The notes under the pieces are model-generated. The model did not search any database, had not been told where the DNA came from, and saw only the letters and a program-made list of their open reading frames with translations. Position numbers and translations under genes: made by a program. Source: an uncultured Bacteroidota bacterium (GTDB taxonomy: Bacteria; Bacteroidota; Bacteroidia; Flavobacteriales; Flavobacteriaceae). From it: a stretch of DNA of 64,000 nucleotides. The stretch is taken from the NCBI GenBank assembly GCA_902515405.1, contig CABXUS010000003.1, forward strand, positions 28,596-92,595, read 5' to 3'. The first letter of the stretch is position 1; the number at the start of each line of letters is the position of its first letter. Below, piece by piece: positions 56,124-64,000 of the stretch.

Positions 56124-57366
56124 AAATTGTTTTATTATTTTTTTGATATTTCTAATCTCATGTGGTGGAGAAAATAATGAACCTAAAAATGAAGTTGTAA
56201 AAGAGAAAATTATTAAAAATTTTGGTTTTGTTTTAAATAATTTCAATGTAAAAGAAGATACCATAAATTCTGGTGATTCTTTTGGCTTAATACTTGAGGA
56301 AAACAATCTCTTTTATCCAAAGATTTATGACATAGTCCAAAAGACAAAAAAAGTTTTTGATATAAGAAAAATTAATGTTGGAAGAACATATACTATCCTC
56401 TCATCAAAAGATTCATTAAACACTCCTCAGGTATTTATTTATCAGCCTAATCCGATTGATTACATAGTTGTGTCATTAGGTGACTCTATTTGGGCTGAAA
56501 AAAAACAAAAAGTAATAAAACTCGTTGAATCAGAAGCAGTGGGAACAATTAAAAGTTCCTTGTCAGAAACTATGCAAGATCTTAAGTTAAGTCCACTTTT
56601 ATCAAACGAATTGTCAGAAATTTATGCCTGGAACATTGATTTTTTTAGACTTGAAAAGGGTGATAACTTTAAAATATTGTATACTTCAAAATACGTTGAC
56701 GATTCAATATATATTGGACTTAATAGAATTCATAATGCTTATTTTCAGCATAGAGGGAAGCCATTTTATGCAATAGAATTTCAAACAGATTCTATTAAAG
56801 GAATGTATGAGTATTTTGATGACAAGGGAAAGAACTTGAGAAGGGCTTTTTTACTATCCCCAGTACAGTTTAGTAGAATATCATCAAGATATAATTTAAG
56901 ACGAAAAATTGCATATTACGGTAAAATTAGACCACACTATGGGACAGATTTTGCGGCTCCTGTTGGTACACCAATTAGATCAACTGCAGCAGGGAGGGTT
57001 ACTAAATCAGGGTATACAAGGGGCAATGGTTATTATGTAACAGTAAAACATAATGCAACTTACTCTACTCAATATCTACACATGAGAAAAAGAGGTCTTA
57101 AAGTTGGATCTTCTGTTGAACAAGGTGATAAAATAGGAGAAGTAGGTATGACTGGGTATACATCTGGACCACACGTATGTTATAGATTTTGGAAAAATGG
57201 TAAACAAGTTGATCCATTAAAACAAAAACTTCCAGAAGCAAAACCAATTTCTGATTTATTGAAAGAAAAATACTTAACTTATATGGACCCTTTAAAACTT
57301 AAGCTTGATAGTATGAAATCAAATCTTACCTTTGATCAAAGAATACAAAATGGAATCAATCCTTAA
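56116..57366 (+). CDS. M23 peptidase lipoprotein with His-to-Cys zinc ligand
   Basis: 416 aa, GTG start at 56116 with lipobox LISC near residue 16. C-terminal LytM domain: His274-x3-Asp278 (HYGTDFAAP) supplies two zinc ligands. The usual HxH is His353-Val-Cys355 (GPHVCYRFW), so the third ligand is a cysteine. This change is seen widely in Bacteroidetes and may keep activity. Cleaves peptidoglycan cross-links, with the DUF3108 protein as likely partner. Confidence 0.88.
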   Translation: MNKNCFIIFLIFLISCGGENNEPKNEVVKEKIIKNFGFVLNNFNVKEDTINSGDSFGLILEENNLFYPKIYDIVQKTKKVFDIRKINVGRTYTILSSKDSLNTPQVFIYQPNPIDYIVVSLGDSIWAEKKQKVIKLVESEAVGTIKSSLSETMQDLKLSPLLSNELSEIYAWNIDFFRLEKGDNFKILYTSKYVDDSIYIGLNRIHNAYFQHRGKPFYAIEFQTDSIKGMYEYFDDKGKNLRRAFLLSPVQFSRISSRYNLRRKIAYYGKIRPHYGTDFAAPVGTPIRSTAAGRVTKSGYTRGNGYYVTVKHNATYSTQYLHMRKRGLKVGSSVEQGDKIGEVGMTGYTSGPHVCYRFWKNGKQVDPLKQKLPEAKPISDLLKEKYLTYMDPLKLKLDSMKSNLTFDQRIQNGINP

Positions 57367-57368
57367 AT

Positions 57369-58985
57369 ATGGCACTTCATAATATTAATCCAAAAAAAAC
57401 AAAAGCCTGGAAAAAATTAAAAGACAGCAAAAACCTTTTAATTAAAAAAACATTAAAGGATTTATTTAATATAGAAAATAATAGACTGGATTACTTATCT
57501 GTTGAATTGGAAAATATTTACGTGGATTTTTCAAAAAATATTATAGATGAAAATACATTTAATCTTTTACTTGATTTAGCTAGTGAATGTAAAGTTGAAG
57601 ATTCAATTAAAAAACTTTTTGATGGAGAATTAATTAATGAAACTGAAAAAAGAGCTGTTTTACATACATCACTAAGAAATTTCAAGTCTGCTCCAGATTC
57701 AATTTCAAAGGATAGAAAAAAAATTGAAAAGTTTTCATCTGATATAATCAATGGTAAAATAAAAAGTTCTACAGGGAAGAAGTTTACAGACGTGGTTAAT
57801 ATTGGAATTGGTGGATCAGACTTAGGTCCAAAAATGACAGTTGAAGCATTAAAGTTTTACAAAAACAATCTTAATATTCATTTTATTTCAAATGTAGATG
57901 GTGATCATGCCAATGATATTTTAAAAGACTTAAACCCAGATACCACATTTTTCATAATAGTCTCAAAAACATTTACAACCCAGGAAACTCTTTCAAATGC
58001 TATTCTTGCCAAAAATTGGATTGAGAATAATCTAAAAACTAAAAAAGTAGATGATCATTTTTGTGCAATTTCAACTAATATTGATGCAATTGAGAAATTT
58101 GGGATTAATAAAGATTATGTTTTCAACATGTATGATTTTGTTGGAGGAAGATTTTCAATGTGGGGTTCTGTTGGATTATCAATTGCCATATCATTAGGTT
58201 ATAAAAATTTTGAGAAATTCTTAATAGGAGCTGAAATAATGGATACTCACTTTAAAGAAATGCCATTAAATAAAAATATACCAATTTGTTTAGCCCTAAT
58301 ATCGATCTGGAACAGTAACTTTTTAGGAGCTCAAAATCAAGCTATAATTCCATATTCTGAATATTTAAAATTCTTACCTGGTTACCTGCAACAATCTGTA
58401 ATGGAAAGCAATGGAAAAATCATTGATAGATCAGGTGAAAAAGTTGATTACAGCACAGAAAATATTATATGGGGTGGTACTGGAACAAATGTTCAGCATG
58501 CTTTCTTTCAGCTCATTCATCAAGGTACTAAACTAATCCCTTGTGATTTTATAGGTTTTAAAAAACCTTTACATGGAAATCAAGATAGTCACAACAAGCT
58601 AATGTCAAATTATATAGGACAGATGGAAGCTTTAATGCATGGTAAAGATTCCGAAGAAGTGATATCAGAAATGAAATCCAAAGGTGCATCGGAGGAGGAA
58701 ATAAAAAAGATATATAAATACAAAGTTTTTGAAGGTAATAAACCCTCCAATTCCATTTTAATTAACAAGTTAACTCCAAATACATTTGGGATGCTAATAG
58801 CGATGTATGAACATATCATTTTTACAAAGGGTATAATTTGGAATATTTTCAGTTTTGATCAATGGGGAGTAGAATTAGGTAAAGTGCTAGCTTCTAAGTT
58901 ATTAACAGAAATTGAAAGTGGTAAAATTAAAAATCATGACGAATCAACAAAAATGATCATAAAAAAAGTCCGAAATTGTTCATAA
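57369..58985 (+). CDS. pgi: Glucose-6-phosphate isomerase
   Basis: 538 aa. Phosphosugar isomerase motifs: NIGIGGSDLGPKM, ESNGK, IWGGTGTNVQHAFFQLIHQG (catalytic Glu and His) and FDQWGVELGK. Full length. Two nt after the M23 gene. Confidence 0.96.
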   Translation: MALHNINPKKTKAWKKLKDSKNLLIKKTLKDLFNIENNRLDYLSVELENIYVDFSKNIIDENTFNLLLDLASECKVEDSIKKLFDGELINETEKRAVLHTSLRNFKSAPDSISKDRKKIEKFSSDIINGKIKSSTGKKFTDVVNIGIGGSDLGPKMTVEALKFYKNNLNIHFISNVDGDHANDILKDLNPDTTFFIIVSKTFTTQETLSNAILAKNWIENNLKTKKVDDHFCAISTNIDAIEKFGINKDYVFNMYDFVGGRFSMWGSVGLSIAISLGYKNFEKFLIGAEIMDTHFKEMPLNKNIPICLALISIWNSNFLGAQNQAIIPYSEYLKFLPGYLQQSVMESNGKIIDRSGEKVDYSTENIIWGGTGTNVQHAFFQLIHQGTKLIPCDFIGFKKPLHGNQDSHNKLMSNYIGQMEALMHGKDSEEVISEMKSKGASEEEIKKIYKYKVFEGNKPSNSILINKLTPNTFGMLIAMYEHIIFTKGIIWNIFSFDQWGVELGKVLASKLLTEIESGKIKNHDESTKMIIKKVRNCS

Positions 58986-59053
58986 TCTTAATAAAAAGTC
59001 AAACAATTTACAATAAACATAATTCTTCAAAATATAAATTAGTTCTTAGTACT

Positions 59054-59076
59054 AACTGTTCATAAAATTAACAGTT
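59054..59076. promoter_or_regulatory. Inverted repeat in the leader of the large TonB receptor
   Basis: AACTGTT (59054-59060) and AACAGTT (59070-59076) are perfect inverted copies with 9 nt between, 58 nt before the receptor ATG. It may be an operator or a transcript hairpin. Confidence 0.4.
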
Positions 59077-59133
59077 TATTAAACGTAAAATTTAAAAAAA
59101 TTCTGATATTAGTTTTTTTAAACAAAACTACTT

Positions 59134-61866
59134 ATGAAAAAATTAATAACGTTTTTTGCAACTATTCTTATAACTGGAATTGGTTTTGCTCAAAATACTG
59201 TAACTGGAACTGTAATTGACTCTGAGGTTGGTTCAGGTCTTCCAGGAGCATCAATCGTAGTACAAGGATCGTCTGTTGGAGTATCATCTGACTTTAATGG
59301 AGAGTTTTCAATTAGTGCTGAATCAGATGCTATATTAGTAATTTCTTATATTGGTTACGAGTCTGCTGAGGTATCTGTAGATGGGGCCAATATTGGAGTT
59401 ATAGAGTTATCTCCGGCAGCTAATGCACTTGCTGGGGTAACAGTTTTCTCAACAATTGATATTGCAAAAGATAGAGAGACTCCTGTTGCAGCTTCAACAT
59501 TAAATGCTGAAGAAATTATTGAGAGAGTAGGTAATTTAGAATTACCTCAACTTTTAAATTCAACACCTGGTATTTATTCAACAATGCAAGGTGCATTTGG
59601 AGATGCTAGAGTTAGATTAAGAGGTTTTCAACAGGAAAATATTGCTGTTTTAATCAATGGTATGCCTGTTAATGATATGGAAAACGGTGCTGTCTACTGG
59701 AGTAACTGGGCTGGATTAAGTGATGTAACTTCTGCTATGCAGGTTCAAAGAGGTCTTGGTTCTGCAAAGCTTCCAATACCCTCAGTTGGTGGTACAATCA
59801 ATGTTGTTACTAAATCAACTGATTTAGCTGAGGGAGGTAAAGTTTCTGCAACTGTTGGTAATGACGGATATATGAAAACTGTAATGACATATAATACAGG
59901 TGTCAGCGACAGCGGTCATGCTTTTTCTGCCTCTTTTAGTAGAACAGCTGGTGACGGATATGTGGACGGTACTCCATTTGAAGCATATGCATACTTCTTA
60001 GGATACGGTTACAGAAGCACTGATGGGAAAAATAACCTTCAACTTATTGTAACTGGAGCTCCTCAAGTTCATGGTCAAAGAACCACAAGTTACTATAATA
60101 TGGCCACTTTAGAAGACTACAGAGATTATGGAATAAAATATAATTATAATTATGGTTTAAGAGATGGTGAAGGATTTAATATGAGAAATAATTATTACCA
60201 TAAACCTATTGCTTCTTTAAACTGGGAATTGAAACTTAACAATAAAACTTCTATTTCTGCTACAGCTTATGCATCTCTTGGAAGAGGTGGAGGATCTGGA
60301 GACCTTGGTAGGAATGGAGGCTGGGGATATTTTAGTTCAAGCCGATGGAGAAATGCTGAAAACGGTTACGTTTTATGGGATGAAATAGTTAAACACAATA
60401 GCGGTCAAACAGCTAACTGGAGATATGGTTCAACATCAATGGATGTTGATGCAACCACAGGGCAGTATATAGTAAATGATGAAGACTTTTCCTCCAGTGC
60501 TGCATATCCAAGAAGAAATGGATGGATTCAAAGAAACTCTGTAAACTCTCATAACTGGTTTGGTGCAATTGCAAATATAAAAACTGAACTTGCTGAAAAT
60601 CTAACTTTAGATGTTGGGTTTGATTCAAGATTCTACAAGGGTTTACACTACAGAAATGTTAGGGATTTATTAGGTTCTGATGGATATAGAGATTCTAGGT
60701 ATAATGGAACTCCTAACACTAATGGTGTTGTAGCTGCATCCCAAGAATACAGATGGCCAATAGGCGATGTTTGGAATGTTTTTGGGGATACTGATAAAGA
60801 AGAAAAAATTGACAGAAATAATAATGGTGTTATAAACTATTTTGGATTATATTTTCAGCTTGAATATTTAATGGATGATATATCAATTTTTGTTCAAGGC
60901 TCAGGGTCAAATAAAGGTTACCAAAGAGAAGAATTTTATCTATACGGACCAGGCGATCCACTACAATATTCTGAAAAAGTTAATATTGGTGGTGGCACTA
61001 TAAAAGTTGGTGCTAACTGGAATATTGATGCTCAAAATAACCTTTTTGCCAATGCTGGATACTTTTCTAAGCAACCTAATTTAAATGGAGTTTTTCAAAA
61101 TTATGATCAATTTGCTACGCCAGATATATTTAATGAAAAAATTGTTGGCTTGGAACTTGGTTATGGATTTAGATCAAAATCATTTGATTTCAATGTAAAC
61201 CTTTATAGCACTACATGGACAGACAGATTTTTCTATGTAGATGTTGAAATTGATGATGAAGAAGGTGAAGGATTTTTTCCAGGTTTAGAACAAATACATA
61301 AAGGAATTGAATTTGATGGTGTTTGGGCTATTAGTAATTTTGTAACACTTAAAGGAATGTTTACGATTGGTGACTATACATATGATGGCAACGTTACTGA
61401 TGATGCTGTTACAACTAATGAATCAAATGTTAGCATAGGTTCAGCTACTCTTTATCTTGATGATGCTAAAGTAGGCGATACTGCTCATAGTACTGCTTAT
61501 CTTGATTTAGAAATTAGACCTTCAGATAGATTTAAATTCAATCTAGATTTATTTCATGCTGATAAATTATATGGTGATATTGATTATGAAACTTTTTCAA
61601 GTCCAGAAGGCGCTACAAATATGAGAATGCCATCATATGAAATTTTTGGTGCTGGTGCGTCATACAGGTTTCCAATGGGAGATGACTATGTTTATTTAAG
61701 ACTCAACGTTAATAATCTTTTTGATGAAGAATATTACCAAGAATCTGCTAATAATTATGGTCCAATGGATGAAGATGGTATTACTTATAAGGGTATAAAT
61801 ATTGAAAATAGAGTTTTGCCAGGCTGGGGAAGAACGTGGAATTTAGGTCTTACCTATAGATTCTAA
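59134..61866 (+). CDS. TonB-dependent receptor with CarboxypepD_reg-like domain
   Basis: 910 aa. Signal peptide (1-19), CarboxypepD_reg-like domain (about 21-105, VTGTVIDSEVGSGLPGASI), plug (STPGIYSTMQGAFGDARV, PVNDMENGAVYWSNWAG) and barrel ending GRTWNLGLTYRF with a C-terminal Phe. The gene is monocistronic, with its own upstream region and a strong terminator, which fits high, independent expression. No SusD partner follows, so it is not a SusCD pair. Ligand unknown. Confidence 0.93.
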   Translation: MKKLITFFATILITGIGFAQNTVTGTVIDSEVGSGLPGASIVVQGSSVGVSSDFNGEFSISAESDAILVISYIGYESAEVSVDGANIGVIELSPAANALAGVTVFSTIDIAKDRETPVAASTLNAEEIIERVGNLELPQLLNSTPGIYSTMQGAFGDARVRLRGFQQENIAVLINGMPVNDMENGAVYWSNWAGLSDVTSAMQVQRGLGSAKLPIPSVGGTINVVTKSTDLAEGGKVSATVGNDGYMKTVMTYNTGVSDSGHAFSASFSRTAGDGYVDGTPFEAYAYFLGYGYRSTDGKNNLQLIVTGAPQVHGQRTTSYYNMATLEDYRDYGIKYNYNYGLRDGEGFNMRNNYYHKPIASLNWELKLNNKTSISATAYASLGRGGGSGDLGRNGGWGYFSSSRWRNAENGYVLWDEIVKHNSGQTANWRYGSTSMDVDATTGQYIVNDEDFSSSAAYPRRNGWIQRNSVNSHNWFGAIANIKTELAENLTLDVGFDSRFYKGLHYRNVRDLLGSDGYRDSRYNGTPNTNGVVAASQEYRWPIGDVWNVFGDTDKEEKIDRNNNGVINYFGLYFQLEYLMDDISIFVQGSGSNKGYQREEFYLYGPGDPLQYSEKVNIGGGTIKVGANWNIDAQNNLFANAGYFSKQPNLNGVFQNYDQFATPDIFNEKIVGLELGYGFRSKSFDFNVNLYSTTWTDRFFYVDVEIDDEEGEGFFPGLEQIHKGIEFDGVWAISNFVTLKGMFTIGDYTYDGNVTDDAVTTNESNVSIGSATLYLDDAKVGDTAHSTAYLDLEIRPSDRFKFNLDLFHADKLYGDIDYETFSSPEGATNMRMPSYEIFGAGASYRFPMGDDYVYLRLNVNNLFDEEYYQESANNYGPMDEDGITYKGINIENRVLPGWGRTWNLGLTYRF

Positions 61867-61884
61867 ATTTTAACTTTTATTATT

Positions 61885-61912
61885 AAAAACCCTCCATGTT
61901 GGAGGGTTTTTT
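61885..61912. terminator. Bidirectional Rho-independent terminator
   Basis: AAAAACCCTCCA (61885-61896) pairs with TGGAGGGTTTTT (61900-61911) around a 3-nt loop, with A and T runs on both sides. Serves both the TonB receptor and convergent rsmI. Confidence 0.92.
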
Positions 61913-62582
61913 ATTTTAAGCCTTTTACTACAATTACATATTCACCCTTAAGCTTTTTGTTCTCATAATCACTTATTAACTCTTCTATTGTTCCTCTTCT
62001 AGTAGACTCATATATCTTTGTTAACTCTTTTGAAATTGATATCTCTCTATCAAGCCCAAAGTATTTAGAAAAGTCTGTTAAAGTTTTATATAATTTATAT
62101 GGAGATTCATAAAAAACCATTGTTCTTTTTTCATTAGACAATTCTTCGAGTCTTGTTTTTCTACCTTTTTTTACAGGTAAGAATCCTTCAAAAGTGAATC
62201 TTTCTGTTGGTAATCCACTGATAACTAATCCTGGTATTAATGCTGTAGGCCCAGGTAGGCATTCAACTTCTACATCTTTTTCAATACATAATTTAACAAT
62301 TAAATAACCAGGATCGGAAATACTAGGCGTACCTGCATCTGAAATTAATCCTACTTTAATACCCGATTGTATTTTACTAATAATTTTTTCTACAATAGAA
62401 TGTTCATTGAATTTATGATATGATTGAAACTGTTTTTTTATTTTTAAATGATTCAATAGTTTTAAACTTCTTCTTGTATCTTCACAAAGAAGCAGGTCAA
62501 CATCTTTTATTGATTCAATTGCTCTTTCAGTAATATCAGAGAGATTCCCAATAGGTGTAGGTATTAAAATTAGTTTTGACAT
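61911..62582 (-). CDS. rsmI: 16S rRNA (cytidine(1402)-2'-O)-methyltransferase
   Basis: 223 aa. Tetrapyrrole-methylase fold with the RsmI motifs PTPIGNLSDITERA, CEDTRRS, LISDAGTPSISDPGYLIV and FYESPYKL. Methylates the ribosomal P-site. The shorter C-terminal domain (no extra 60 residues) is common in Bacteroidetes. Confidence 0.95.
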   Translation of the reverse strand: MSKLILIPTPIGNLSDITERAIESIKDVDLLLCEDTRRSLKLLNHLKIKKQFQSYHKFNEHSIVEKIISKIQSGIKVGLISDAGTPSISDPGYLIVKLCIEKDVEVECLPGPTALIPGLVISGLPTERFTFEGFLPVKKGRKTRLEELSNEKRTMVFYESPYKLYKTLTDFSKYFGLDREISISKELTKIYESTRRGTIEELISDYENKKLKGEYVIVVKGLK

Positions 62583-62590
62583 TTAAAAAT

Positions 62591-62598
62591 TATATTTG
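62591..62598 (+). promoter_or_regulatory. Candidate -7 box for tdk-alr
   Basis: TATATTTG fits TAnnTTTG exactly, 46 nt before the tdk TTG start. A TTTTG at 62574-62578 is only 12 nt upstream, shorter than the usual -33 spacing. Confidence 0.35.
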
Positions 62599-62644
62599 TC
62601 TAAATTAATAACTTATCTCGCAAAGTAAAATTAAAAATAAGACC

Positions 62645-63181
62645 TTGGGTAAAATTGAAGTAATATGTGGATCTATGTTTTCTGGTAAAACAGAAGAATT
62701 AATCAAAAGGATTAAAAATTCAAATAAATCTTATAAAGTTTTTAAACCTGTTACGGATACTAGAAATAAACAAAATGAAATAGAAACTCATAGTAAAATT
62801 AAGATTGATGCTATTACGATAAAAAATATTAATGAAGTATTAGACTTTAAAAATAAATTTGAAATTATAGGAATTGATGAAGCTCAATTTTTTAGTGATG
62901 ATATAATTGATGTTTGTAATACAATGGCAAATTCTGGGTCTAGAGTTATAGTCGCTGGTCTTGATATGGATTATTCCGGTAAACCTTTTGGTCCTATGCC
63001 ATTTTTAATGGCTATTGCTGAAGAGGTTACTAAAGTTCATGCTACTTGTATTGAAACTGGAGAGCCAGCACTTTACAGTTTTAGAAAAACCAATGATAGA
63101 AAAACCATAATGATTGGTGAGAAAAAAGAATATAAACCTCTATCTAGAAGAGCTTTTATCTCTAAATTGAAAAAAAAATAA
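62645..63181 (+). CDS. tdk: Thymidine kinase lacking zinc-finger cysteines
   Basis: 178 aa, TTG start at 62645. P-loop GSMFSGKTEE at 9-18, DEAQFF as Walker B-like motif and lasso region KPLSRRAF. Where TK1-like enzymes have a four-cysteine zinc site, only one cysteine remains (HATCIETGEPALYSFRK), a change seen in other Flavobacteriia. Phosphorylates thymidine for salvage. alr follows closely. Confidence 0.93.
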   Translation: MGKIEVICGSMFSGKTEELIKRIKNSNKSYKVFKPVTDTRNKQNEIETHSKIKIDAITIKNINEVLDFKNKFEIIGIDEAQFFSDDIIDVCNTMANSGSRVIVAGLDMDYSGKPFGPMPFLMAIAEEVTKVHATCIETGEPALYSFRKTNDRKTIMIGEKKEYKPLSRRAFISKLKKK

Positions 63182-63185
63182 TTCA

Positions 63186-64000
63186 TTGAGCTATAAAGGA
63201 ACGTGCATTGAGATTAATCTTAATAATTTAAAAAAAAATCTAAATTATATAAGAAACAAGGTTAATAATCAAACAAAAATTCTATGTGTTGTAAAAGCTA
63301 ATGGATATGGATCTGATTCAATTGAAATTGGAAAATATTTAGAAAAAAATGAAGTAGATTATTTAGCTGTTGCCTATACAAATGAAGGCGTTAAGCTAAG
63401 AAAATCAGGTATTAAAATACCTATATTGGTTCTACATCCTCAATTTGGCGATTTCACTGAAATAATTAAAAATGACTTAGAGCCAAGTATCTATTCATTT
63501 AGAATTCTTGAAGCATTCTTGTCAAAATCAGAAAAACATCCATTTCATATTAAATTTAATACTGGTTTAAATCGACTTGGATTTTCAATAAATGATATAA
63601 ACAAGCTATACAATATTTTAAGAACTAACAGCAATATAAAATATATATTTTCTCACTTGGGAGCTTCAGAAGATTTAGAAGAAAAGAAATTTACACTAAA
63701 TCAAATTAATCTTTTTCAAAAAATTATAGAAAAGATTGAAAATAAATTTGGTAAAAAGTTTAATAAACATCTTTTAAACTCATCAGGTATTTTAAATTAT
63801 CCAAAATATCAATTTGATATGGTTAGAACAGGAATAGCTTTATATGGATATGGAAATAATAAAATATATAAAAATCAATTAAAGCCTGTTTTGTTTTTAA
63901 AATCAGTTATTTCACAAATTCATGAAATTAAAAAAGGAGAATCGGTTGGGTATAATAGAGGTTTTACAGCTAACAATAGTATTAAGATTGCAATAGTTCC
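63186..64000 (+). CDS. alr: Alanine racemase, 3' end cut by window edge
   Basis: About 271 codons visible from TTG 63186, 4 nt after tdk. PLP lysine in VVKANGYGSDS, then KFNTGLNRLGF, FSHLGASED, and DMVRTGIALYGYG, all family patterns. In many Flavobacteriia Alr is fused to MurF; here it begins directly with the racemase domain, so it is free-standing at its N-terminus. The second domain is entered but not finished. Confidence 0.92.
   Translation, partial: MSYKGTCIEINLNNLKKNLNYIRNKVNNQTKILCVVKANGYGSDSIEIGKYLEKNEVDYLAVAYTNEGVKLRKSGIKIPILVLHPQFGDFTEIIKNDLEPSIYSFRILEAFLSKSEKHPFHIKFNTGLNRLGFSINDINKLYNILRTNSNIKYIFSHLGASEDLEEKKFTLNQINLFQKIIEKIENKFGKKFNKHLLNSSGILNYPKYQFDMVRTGIALYGYGNNKIYKNQLKPVLFLKSVISQIHEIKKGESVGYNRGFTANNSIKIAIV

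Overview
The window looks like a chromosomal segment of a streamlined marine bacterium of the Flavobacteriia (Bacteroidetes). The base composition is very AT-rich. Genes are packed with 1-20 nt gaps or overlaps, and convergent genes overlap at their 3' ends. TTG and GTG starts occur, Shine-Dalgarno sequences are weak, and several upstream regions carry the Bacteroidetes -7 box TAnnTTTG. Lineage-typical content includes a complete Bat (aerotolerance) operon, TonB-dependent receptors with an N-terminal CarboxypepD_reg-like domain, a flavobacterial-type LspA, a DksA-like protein without its cysteines and an IleRS of the second bacterial type. No rRNA, tRNA, CRISPR array, transposase or prophage was seen.

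Layout. 1-4.4 kb: truncated rseP, a SCO1/P19-like copper-iron pair, a ZIP metal transporter and a polyprenyl synthase. 4.5-9.1 kb: aspS, tadA, dgt and a secreted beta-propeller-like protein. 9.1-12.6 kb: an outer-membrane porin and a PiT phosphate transporter with a PhoU-like tail, behind a candidate Pho box and closed by a good terminator. 12.6-16.8 kb: a 557-nt non-coding stretch, then a class I ribonucleotide reductase whose ATP-cone sits on the radical subunit NrdB instead of NrdA, with a dCMP deaminase beside it. 16.8-23.1 kb: HupE/UreJ-like protein, DjlA-like protein, bacilliredoxin, orphan histidine kinase, serine hydrolase, fused double-ATPase ABC protein. 23.2-26.3 kb: gpsA, pheS, YqaA-like protein, CvpA.

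26.3-35.0 kb is an eight-gene minus-strand operon moxR-DUF58-(517-aa two-TM protein)-batA-batB-batC-batD-batE. 35.0-37.1 kb is nadD-gmk-yicC with TAATG-coupled junctions. 37.1-39.8 kb holds a DUF1080 lipoprotein and two TIM-barrel sugar isomerase/epimerase proteins, probably a 3-keto-sugar module. 39.9-46.1 kb: azurin-like lipoprotein, transsulfuration enzyme, glutamate dehydrogenase, recO, TonB receptor.

46.1-47.7 kb is the one clearly accessory patch: a 125-aa and a 256-aa protein of unknown family plus a 30-codon glycine-zipper ORF, between a TonB receptor and ileS. 47.7-64 kb returns to housekeeping: ileS, a DksA-like gene, DUF1338, lspA, 5-FTHF cyclo-ligase, uvrC, DUF3108, M23 peptidase, pgi, a large TonB receptor with its own terminator, rsmI, tdk and a truncated alr.

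Points most worth a second look: IleRS carries GxHH in place of HxGH, a change linked to mupirocin hyper-resistance; NrdB has the N-terminal ATP-cone; a direct-repeat Pho-box candidate precedes the porin-PiT operon; the Bat operon contains an extra two-TM component and is preceded by iterated TTAAATAATG units; and the 46.1-47.7 kb patch has unknown genes.
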